Below, one piece after another: positions 57,205 through 64,000 of a stretch of DNA of 64,000 bases (position 1 is its first letter; every line of letters starts with the position of its first letter). The stretch covers positions 82,057,732 through 82,121,731 of the forward strand of contig OY757921.1 of NCBI GenBank assembly GCA_963585895.1, in the 5' to 3' direction. Both the position numbers and the translations under genes were made by a program. The notes beneath the pieces are model-generated. The model was given only the letters and a program-made list of their open reading frames with translations, was not told the DNA's origin and did not search any database. This DNA comes from Sepioteuthis lessoniana (lineage: Eukaryota; Mollusca; Cephalopoda; Myopsida; Loliginidae).

Positions 57205-57800
57205 ATTAGTTTGGTTGGGTTTTATGGAATATCAACCATTGTAGGTTATTCTATGCTAAATCCTATTTATACATAAAATAAATTAAATATATATGATTTG
57301 TAAACATTTTGTTGATAACATTTTAAAATGAGCCTGAGCTCATTTTTTATCTTGCAGTTAAATTGTTTCAAGTATTGCTATTTAACACCAATTATTCTTT
57401 TGAACATTACTCATTTATTTGCACACATTTAAACAGTTCTAAATATCACTTTGTATCATTAACAATTCAATTAAACATCAGTTATTTGTTTACAGTTAAA
57501 TGATCTAACAGGTCCCTTTCAAACAATTCAACTTAGCATAAGTCATTTGTTTGCACTCCTTTTAAATCTCAAACAGTTCTATTTGACCCATAGATAGGAC
57601 CCTTTCAGGAGCTACCATTCTAGGCCAGAGTAGACCTGGGAGTGATGGCAATGAAGGAGTACTTCACATTCCCTAAAGCTTAGGCATTACTGGAGCCTCA
57701 TCATCAGATTGTTCAGTGTTTTATCAGGACATTTGTTGAGAGGGTGTTGTACTCCTCTGCAGAGATGCAGTTGGTGTATTCTACAGCCCCAGCTGTAGAA
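57205..57800 (-). repeat. Element D copy (inverted) with diverged internal units
   Basis: The tail complement GGAATATCAACCATTGTAGG is followed by several weakly repeating units (AACATTACTCATTTATTTGC, ATTCAACTTAGCATAAGTCA). Then come TTGACCCATAGATAGGACCC, AGAGTAGACCTGGGAGTGAT and GTATTCTACAGCCCCAGCTG. Confidence 0.78.
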
Positions 57801-57894
57801 TTGAGAATAATTTTCTTGTATATCAAATTTTATACCAAATTATCATATAATGACTAGAAAATTTATTGAAAGGTTACAAATATACAAGAGAGAG

Positions 57895-57990
57895 GCATGC
57901 TTAGCTTTATGGTTAACATCATAGGAAAGGAATCGGCAATCTATGTTCAAATCCTGGATGTGGCTGTTTGTATTTCCCATAGTACACACA
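57895..57990 (+). repeat. SINE family B head fragment
   Basis: TATGGTTAACATCATAGGAA and GTTCAAATCCTGGATGTGGC then TGTTTGTATTTCCCATAGTA match the head of family B. The body is absent. Confidence 0.6.
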
Positions 57991-58714
57991 GGACAGAGTT
58001 GTAGGAGAAGAATTTTACAGCATTGTGAATTCTTTTTTTGCTCTTTGTTTCTAATATACTATAAAATGATACCATTCTCGAATATTCAATATTCAAAAAA
58101 ATAACAGGTAACTGTTCATCAGATACAAAAAAAAGTCCTTTATTTCAGACTGTCTCCAATCCTAGCAGCCTGATGCCAGCATGAGGGAGAGAAGAAGAAC
58201 TTGTAAGGATCTATGAACAGACATGCATGGCGCTACACAGAGACACCCACTCTCCTCTGTTGCTGCCCCAGAGGGTTCAGTTGATCTCAACACTGTATTA
58301 ACTCTAGCTCAAATGTCGTCTCAACTGACTAATTTTCAAATTTCTCTAATTTTTATTTATTCTAAAATTAAGTATTTTATAGGTGTGATGTCATCATTGC
58401 ATCATATCATCACACATGTCCCTAACATTCATTATGTTTTTATTTAAATCCCATCAAACTTATGACATGAATCCATTTTATTTATATTTTGTCTTCATGT
58501 CTTCCTCAATGTTATTTTGATGTGAGGTGTTAAAAACCTCAGTCCCCCTATGTGCATACATTTGACCTTTCCAATTTGACTTAAATTTCCACTCAAAGAT
58601 TTTAGCTAACATCAATAAAATAATTAATATAATTATGACCCTAATTATTTTACAATACCACGAAGCCCAGTGGGGGTTCAAAATATGTATATAAAATAAT
58701 GTAGAGAAATGACA

Positions 58715-58995
58715 AATGCAAAGTGTAATGATTATCACTTTTGGAATTAGAATCAGAAACCTGCATACAAATCCTGGATAAGACTGTATACATTTCTCAT
58801 TATGTTAATGCCCTTGGGAAAGGCATGAATCCATCTCCCCCTCCCATCAGCTATTGGTAAATAGAAGAGTAAACTAGGTTATTTAGCCAAAGTTAGGTAG
58901 AAGCAAAATTGAATTTAAACAAGATATACTTTGCTTAAAAATTGACCTTGTGTCACATACTGCCTATGACAAAGAGGTTGCGTAAATACATAGAA
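58715..58995 (+). repeat. SINE family B copy
   Basis: CAAATCCTGGATAAGACTGT, AATGCCCTTGGGAAAGGCAT, AGCTATTGGTAAATAGAAGA and AATTGACCTTGTGTCACATA are in family order. Confidence 0.8.
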
Positions 58996-59179
58996 ATATA
59001 ATAATTATTTAATTACTAAATGTTTTTGATTTTAAAATTCTCATTGCAAATATGTCAAATTTTTAAGCAATATCCCAGCAAACTTAGGATGATAAAATTA
59101 AATTAAAAAAAAAAAATTCTTAATCCTCACAAACAAAATTAGACACCAATTTTCTGGTTGTTTTAGTCATTTGTTCATT

Positions 59180-59445
59180 ATAGTATCTCATTTGGCCAAG
59201 TGGGTAGAGTGTTTGCCAATGGTCCGGGAGATCTGGGTTCAATCCCAGGTTGCGTCATATCAAAGACTTTAAAAATGGTACTTGATACCTCCTTGCTTAA
59301 CACTCAGCAATAAAAGGTACATATCAAGGGTAAAGTGGAGCAATCCAGGGAAAGGAGTAGCACCCTCACTTACACCTCGGTGTAGTAGCTATTGAAAAGG
59401 GAGCCTTCTGGTTGCCCTTGACTACGGTCGCCAACTTTACTTATT
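59180..59445 (+). repeat. SINE family A, good copy
   Basis: The head TTGGCCAAGTGGGTAGAGTG is a clear A box, GGTTCAATCCCAGG a clear B box, and ACTACGGTCGCCAACTTTAC the 3' end. This is one of the best preserved A copies. Confidence 0.88.
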
Positions 59446-59524
59446 GTACTGATAAAAGAAATGAAGAGTGGTTATTTAGTACAGTACAAGACCAAGTGGA
59501 GATTGACTAATGAGATTGTGTTAC

Positions 59525-59825
59525 ACCAAAATGCTTGTGGTACAATGATTATCATCATAGAAAATGAACTTCGTGGACCAAGTTCAAATCCTGAACGAAG
59601 CTGTTTTTGCATTGCGCTAATACTGTTTGGAAAAGTATGAATCTGACTATTCTCTCCAGATATGGATAAATAGTAGGGTAGACTAGGCTCTTTAACCTTG
59701 GTATGGCAACCGGTCTAAGAAAAGAAAACTTTGAATTCAAACCAGTAAAACTCCCCTTAAAAATTGACCTTGTGTCACATTGTGCAGAGGGTTTGTTAAA
59801 TATATACACTAATCTATCAAGTAGA
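59525..59825 (+). repeat. SINE family B copy
   Basis: CTTGTGGTACAATGATTATC begins the head. CAAGTTCAAATCCTGAACGA, GGTAGACTAGGCTCTTTAAC, AACTTTGAATTCAAACCAGT and AAATTGACCTTGTGTCACAT follow in order. The minus frame at 59555-59833 is an artefact of this SINE. Confidence 0.82.
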
Positions 59826-59929
59826 GCAGACAAGCCTACCTAGATTTTCTATCTTTTTTTTAACCTGAGTTTGTCACCTGTAGGAAATACATGGCAAGAT
59901 TAACCACAGTTATACATGTGTAGAGAGAC

Positions 59930-60370
59930 CATAAATAATTGTCTCCTCTGGATTTGGTGGGCATGTCTGCTGGACAGGTGACAGTCCCCAAATTCACCTT
60001 GTTTTTTTTTCATCTCCATTCTTTGAATAAATAAGGCATGATGTTCATTGAACAGACTTTGTCTCACCATTCAGAGGAAGGCATTATCTTTGCCCACCAA
60101 AGAACTCAAAAAGGATTTTTTACAATTTTTGTACCTCTTTTTGCTTGTTCATAGAACAATATGTGCACATTTTATCCATAAGGACAGGACACCTTTGTTT
60201 ATTCATGTCAATAATTCTTATATGTATTTTATGTATTAATTAAATATTCCTATATGTGTAAATGAGATATCTTGTTTTTTCTTCTCTCTATTCAGTGTTA
60301 GTATATCATTGGATATACTAATGTTAATATAGGACCTTGGTGTGTGGAGACTTGACTAGATATCCTCTCT
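59930..60370 (+). repeat. Repeat family E copy 3
   Basis: GAGACCATAAATAATTGTCT starts it. CATAGAACAATATGTGCACA, TATATGTGTAAATGAGATAT, TATTCAGTGTTAGTATATCA and GGACCTTGGTGTGTGGAGAC follow as in the other E copies. Confidence 0.68.
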
Positions 60371-60394
60371 AGCATCAACCACTCCAATTATAGG

Positions 60395-60612
60395 GAGACC
60401 AAAAATAATTGTCTTCCCTTGGATTGAAATATGTTGTGGGACATCCTGTGTCTTTGGAGATAACATTGAGGGTCACCAGTTATCAGAATTGTTAGTGGTT
60501 AGTATTTAGTACTAAGGAGGATATTTAGTTATGTCCCTACTCATTAAGGTCCAATGTTAGCATTAGTATATCTACTGATGCACTAACTGAATAAACAGAA
60601 AGGAAAGATGAG
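60395..60612. repeat. Repeat family E head (+) and inverted end (-)
   Basis: TATAGGGAGACCAAAAATAA and TTGTCTTCCC repeat the E head at 60395-60430. GTCCCTACTCATTAAGGTCC then AATGTTAGCATTAGTATATC (60532-60572) is the E 3' end in reverse orientation, facing copy 3. Confidence 0.6.
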
Positions 60613-60628
60613 AAAAACTCAAAAGAAA

Positions 60629-60727
60629 TTTAGTACATACATATATAGAAATAGTATTAGATTTAGTACATACATATATAAAAACAGTATTACATTTAAT
60701 ACATACATATATAAAACCAGTATTACA
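60629..60727. repeat. Three-unit tandem repeat (about 40 bp)
   Basis: TTTAGTACATACATATATA followed by AAAACAGTATTACAT is repeated three times with small changes. Confidence 0.85.
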
Positions 60728-60749
60728 ACAATACACAATATCTCCTAGT

Positions 60750-60975
60750 AAAAGTAAGTAAAGTTGGCAACCATTGTTGAGGGCGGTCAGAACGCTCCCT
60801 TTTCAATAGCTACTACACCAAGGTGTAGGGGAGGGCGCTACTCCTTTCTCTGGATTGCTCCACTTTACCCTCGATATGTACCTTATATTTCTGAGTGTTA
60901 GCCAAGGAGGTATCAAGTACCATTTTTAAAGTCTTTGGTATGACACGAGCTGGGATTGAACACAAGTCTCCATTA
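60750..60975 (-). repeat. SINE family A copy (inverted)
   Basis: GTAAAGTTGGCAACCATTGT, AATAGCTACTACACCAAGGT and the B box complement GGGATTGAACACAAG show a nearly full inverted A copy. It directly abuts the plus-strand head that follows. Confidence 0.82.
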
Positions 60976-61275
60976 GCCTAGGGGGTAGAGTGTTCACCAA
61001 TGGTCCGGGAGACTTGGGTTCAATCCCAGGTCGCGTCATACCAAAGATTTGGGTCACTAAGTCTATTTCTTCTGGAAATAACCAGTTCATCATGTCCTGC
61101 AATGATAACCATTACAGTAAGTAGGAATTGTGAATACTCTTAGCTTTATTACTGAATGAGAGCAAAAATGTTTTCAAATTTATGATAAACAAATTCATGT
61201 GCACATAGTAATTCAGAATAAAACTTAGGTTCTATTGAAAATGGAGCCTTATAGTTGCCAACTTTACTTTACAAC
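60968..61275 (+). repeat. SINE family A copy with foreign middle
   Basis: The head CATTAGCCTAGGGGGTAGAG with the B box GGTTCAATCCCAGG runs to CATACCAAAGAT (61048). The 3' end TTCTATTGAAAATGGAGCCT and GTTGCCAACTTTACTTT returns at 61229-61273. The SINE middle is replaced by about 180 bp that duplicate 62140-62315. Confidence 0.7.
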
Positions 61276-61289
61276 ATGTCCAAAACAGA

Positions 61290-61460
61290 TGAAATGTGCA
61301 CATTGCTCCATAAACAAGCATTAAATGTCTTATATGTTTATATGAATTCATCACATCTTTTCTTTTTGTTTATTCAGTGCTTGTGTATTAATAGATAATG
61401 CTGATCTTGAACATTGGTGAGTAGGGGAATGACTAATTATCCTCCCTAGCACCAAATACA
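61290..61460 (+). repeat. Repeat family E, 3' fragment
   Basis: GTGCACATTGCTCCATAAAC, GTTTATTCAGTGCTTGTGTA and GGTGAGTAGGGGAATGACTA match the E 3' half. Confidence 0.6.
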
Positions 61461-61744
61461 AGTAACATCTCTAATAAGCGGTAACTTTTTTGTATTTTTT
61501 GATAGGATTCTAAATCTGCTTTTTGTGAAGTAAGCCTAACTTTGAAACTGTTTTATAGTATCAAGACTTATAAATGTGAAAATGTTTATCATGCACTTAA
61601 TTAGGAATATAGTTTTTCTTTCATTTTTTTAATAAACTATAGTTAAAGTATAATTATAAGATTTTTCAAATGATCTTTATATATTTGACTCTGAATTGGC
61701 AGTTCTCAGCAGTTTTATCTAACTTCTTAATCACAAGTAGGATG

Positions 61745-62112
61745 CAACACAAGGTCAGTTTTTAAGTAAAGAGCAACTGATTTTAATTCAGAATTTTCGT
61801 TCTCTTAAATTAGTTATCATACCAAAGTTAAAGAGCCCAATCTACCCTACTATTTGGCTGGAGGGAGAATAGTTGGATTCATATCTTTCCCAAGTGTATT
61901 AGCACAATGTGAAATACAAACAGCCTTGTCCAGGAATGGAACTCAAGTTGCCAAGTCCACTTCCAACAACAATAACCATTATACTATGAATGCCTCACAC
62001 AAAAGAAGTTAGATACATTTTATGAAATTGTCTTTTTATTTGAACATAATCATTGTAATCAGAAATTTGTTAAATTCTGAAAGATTGCTTTCCAAATATT
62101 ATAATTAAATTA
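61745..62112 (-). repeat. SINE family B copy (inverted) plus shared flank
   Basis: GAGCCCAATCTACCCTACTA, TTTCCCAAGTGTATTAGCAC and AATACAAACAGCCTTGTCCA are the B body. From 61960 on, TAACCATTATACTATGAATG and TTTATTTGAACATAATCATT then GATTGCTTTCCAAATATTAT are the same flank found after the B copy at 36755-37215. Confidence 0.75.
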
Positions 62113-62320
62113 ACAGCCTCATCCAAGATTTAAACTCGGGTCACTAAGTCTATTTCTTCTGGCAATAACCAGTACACCATATCCTACAAGGATAACCATT
62201 GCAGTAAGTAGTAATTGTTCATACTTTATTACTGTATGAGAGCAAAAATGTTTTCAAATTTATAACAAACAAATTGATGTGCACGTAGTAATTCTGAATA
62301 AAATTTAGGTCCTTGATATA
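62113..62320 (-). repeat. SINE family B head fragment with duplicated flank
   Basis: ACAGCCTCATCCAAGATTTA then CTCGGGTCACTAAGTCTATT is a B head in inverted orientation. From 62140 to 62315 (CAATAACCAGTACACCATAT, GAGAGCAAAAATGTTTTCAA, GTAATTCTGAATAAAATTTA) it duplicates 61050-61228. Confidence 0.75.
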
Positions 62321-62523
62321 TTTACTACAAAATTACATCAGCAAAAACCTGCTAACAATATGAAGGACATAAAGAAGTTTGTACAACATTTGAAATGTTA
62401 ATGACTCTTCTCAGTCATAGATAATACATTTAGGAACAATAAGGTAAATAGAAATGGGTAAACTTACTTGTTTCTTTTAACATCAAAAACAGAAAAAAAA
62501 ACAAAACAAACTTAGTGACTTAC

Positions 62524-62682
62524 AAGCTTTTTGATGAGTTCACAGCGATGTGGGATACTGTAATTTCCTTGTGAGATTTGTAAACGCACAAAATGATCGG
62601 CAGTGCTAAGTCCACGTTTGCTACACACATATTCTAGGAGATCATGTACAGTTGATTTTTCATCCACTCCAACTAAAATGGT
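62524..62682 (-). CDS. TIAM1: TIAM/sif exon: Ras-binding domain
   Basis: This exon has 53 complete codons (phase 0 to 0). It begins TILVGVDEKSTVHDLLEY and ends CELIKKL. The intron before it ends in CTCTTGTAG and the donor is a perfect GTAAGT. The peptide has the ubiquitin-like strand-turn-helix of a Ras-binding domain: a hydrophobic first strand, an acidic turn, an amphipathic helix ending in VCSKRG, and the LSTADHFVRLQ segment seen in TIAM proteins. In TIAM1 this domain binds active Ras and links Ras to Rac activation. The exon is symmetric, so its loss would keep the frame and delete most of the domain. It is the most upstream exon in the window. The domain call is firm, but binding ability is inferred from the family. 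Confidence 0.9.
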
Positions 62683-64000
62683 CTACAAGAGAGGAAACCA
62701 ATGAAGAACATTAATTCTTGAATCTCAAAATTTCTTTAAATGAAGAATATCATAAACTGTTTTCTCTCTTTATTACTATCCACAAAACAATGATAATAAT
62801 CATTATCATATAATCATGTTAAGTATTTTTAGAACAATCCAGAATTTTGACTTGAAAGGCACTGTGTTGCCCTCTGAAAACATGAAAATTCATTACAGTA
62901 TTTTTCAAGGAACAAACTAATAAAAAAAAAACTGATGTTGTTGATAAAATCTTCACATGTAATATAATTGATATAATTTAATTTTTTTTAAATCTCCATA
63001 TTCAGAAAAAGCAAAACTTTGCATTCACAAAACTTAAAAAGAACAAAAACAAAAAAAAAACAATTTTGGTTGTGATGGAGCTTATCCATAAAAGGCTAAC
63101 AGCACAAAGATATTTTTAAAATGAATTATAACTAGACACTTTCAGTTTAACTTTCTATTGAAAGAGTTAGGTACAATTCATATTTACCGTGAATATAAAT
63201 TTTTGAAGTAAAGGAAAAAAAAATGTTAAAATTTAAAATTGTTTTTTGTCTATTTAGTCAAAAAAACATTCAGCAATTTTCTTTACTAAAAAAATCAAAA
63301 AGATTTCACTTAGACATAGTTTATTTAGTACTTAGCAGTTTATTTTATATTTTCATTCTGATTAAAATTATTGAGTGAATGAGGTTGGAAAATAATTGCA
63401 AAATCATAATATTAAAAATTGCTAAGTCTACAGGTAGCATTTTTAATACAGACTAAATGTGAACAAATGGTTTAAATAATTGATCTCTGTTATCACATTT
63501 AACTTATCTATTCCACAGCTTTGCCTGAATGAACAATTCATATGGAAAGAAGTGGGGTCTTTGGTTTCAGGTAATGTTTATTAATACTCTAAAGCTAAAA
63601 GATGGTCGTAAATATATTGATCAAACCAACCAATTATGTATCACACGTGGTTCCATAGTTGAGATATTAATTGCACACTAGTAAAATGTTTTGCCATATG
63701 ACACATGGGATGAATTGAATTACCATGACCAGAAAATCAGGTGAACACTTACACACGACATACAGAAACACTGGACTGCTGTTTCAACCTTATTAGGTCT
63801 CATCAGCAGTATATACCATGATCTCCACCACTGGAGATCAAACTAGAGACCACAGATTGCAAAGCTGAAACTCTACCGCTGAGCCACCAGTTCATATCGC
63901 ACACAAGTGATGCCAAATTAACTAGTCATGGTAATTGCATGGCCAATGAACCTGGGTGTGTCTTGCAAGTTACATCTGTACTCTTTACAGAGGACATGGT
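62683..64000 (-). other. Start of the next upstream intron (partial)
   Basis: This is the sequence upstream of the RBD exon on the minus strand. It is AT-rich and featureless to about 63600, followed by a tRNA-derived SINE on the minus strand. No further exon is visible before the right edge. Confidence 0.7.
63735..63905 (-). repeat. tRNA-derived SINE, family H
   Basis: On the minus strand GGTGGCTCAGCGGTAGAGTT contains TGGCTCAGCGG, a perfect fit to the pol III A box. AGTTTGATCTCCAGTGGTGG is a degenerate B box at the right distance. A central segment GATGAGACCTAATAAGGTTG then AAACAGCAGTCCAGTG follows. That segment resembles conserved central domains of ancient SINE superfamilies, but I cannot confirm which one. 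It is a SINE rather than a tRNA gene, because the acceptor stem does not close. Confidence 0.65.

Larger units (their letters stand above)
54316..62523 (-). other. Intron between RBD and PDZ exons (8208 bp)
   Basis: This is the longest intron fully inside the window. 54320-55300 and 55830-56960 show nothing recognisable apart from a CTG/CAG run near 56774. From 55310 onward the intron is packed with SINE A, B and C copies and with D and E copies, including several in opposite orientations. Confidence 0.8.
30677..62682 (-). other. TIAM1: Partial TIAM1/still life Rac GEF gene (six exons)
   Basis: The minus strand carries six exons bounded by AG acceptors and GT donors that join in frame (159+181+258+89+144+195 = 1026 bp, 342 codons). 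Their order, Ras-binding domain, PDZ, linker, DH, is the diagnostic order of the TIAM/still life family, which activates Rac at the plasma membrane to drive actin remodelling, cell adhesion and synapse growth. Introns inside the window are 8208, 4136, 6265, 6848 and 5523 bp. Neither the start codon side (PH-CC-Ex region) nor the stop codon side (rest of DH and second PH) is present. Family assignment rests on my reading of the translated domains. Whether it is best named Tiam1, Tiam2 or sif cannot be decided here, since invertebrates usually have one gene. Confidence 0.9.

Noticed and set aside
63820-63900. Possible functional tRNA gene on the minus strand
   Set aside because: The A box is good but the B box is degenerate and no closed acceptor stem is seen; the downstream sequence is SINE-like. 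The heads of families A, B and C were rejected as tRNA genes for the same reason.
1-64000. CRISPR array, prophage, operon or other prokaryotic system
   Set aside because: Spliced exons, tRNA-derived SINEs, LINEs and long introns show nuclear animal DNA; no regularly spaced direct repeats with unique spacers were seen.

Overview
The window is AT-rich, repeat-laden metazoan DNA holding part of one large, intron-dominated gene on the minus strand. Six coding exons with consensus splice sites and continuous phase (342 codons in total) encode the middle of a TIAM1/TIAM2/still life (sif) type Rac guanine nucleotide exchange factor. In transcript order they give the Ras-binding domain (62682-62524), the PDZ domain (54315-54135 and 49998-49741), a short Ser-Pro linker (43475-43387) and the first part of the Dbl-homology (DH) catalytic domain (36538-36395 and 30871-30677). 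The N-terminal PH/coiled-coil part lies beyond the right edge. The rest of the DH domain and the C-terminal PH domain must lie beyond the left edge, because I see no further exon in 1-30676.

The organism is most likely a mollusc, and by the style of its repeats probably a coleoid cephalopod (octopus-like). The grounds are introns of 4-8 kb or more, dense tRNA-derived SINEs with 3' tails shared with a LINE, many short 3' fragments of an RTE-like LINE, and mariner transposons. I recognise the repeat style from octopus-type genomes but could not check it against a database, so the taxonomic call is an inference.

Layout: 1-30676 is exonless and carries repeat families A-E and G, a decayed mariner, a CpG-rich block (5631-6073), an LTR-like block (20324-20830), a 150-bp tandem array, an AT minisatellite and a mariner-type MITE. 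30677-36538 has two DH exons flanking an intron with a 370-bp inverted duplication, a probable solo LTR (33753-34376) and a SINE nested in a LINE. 36539-43475 holds an RNase H-bearing LINE 3' end whose tail matches SINE families C and D, plus an internally deleted mariner nested in SINE cluster F. 43476-50000 holds element D copies with expanded internal tandem repeats and a second mariner. 50000-62682 holds a TIR element split by a LINE, the first PDZ exon and a dense SINE cluster. 62683-64000 is the start of the next upstream intron with a further tRNA-derived SINE.

Repeat families are named here only for cross-reference. A: tRNA-like SINE ending in GCCAACTTTACTTT. B: tRNA-like SINE of about 300 bp. 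C: tRNA-like SINE with the LINE-type tail. D: element with variable internal repeats and the same tail. E: unclassified element of about 450 bp. F: tRNA-like SINE cluster at 39-41 kb. G: element with a TIR of about 35 bp.

No prokaryotic, CRISPR or phage-like system is present. The more unusual signals are repeat architecture (LINE/SINE tail sharing, inverted repeats able to form long intronic dsRNA, a perfect 21-bp hairpin, TTAGGG-like tracts inside mariners) and one CpG-rich block that could be an internal promoter or an LTR.
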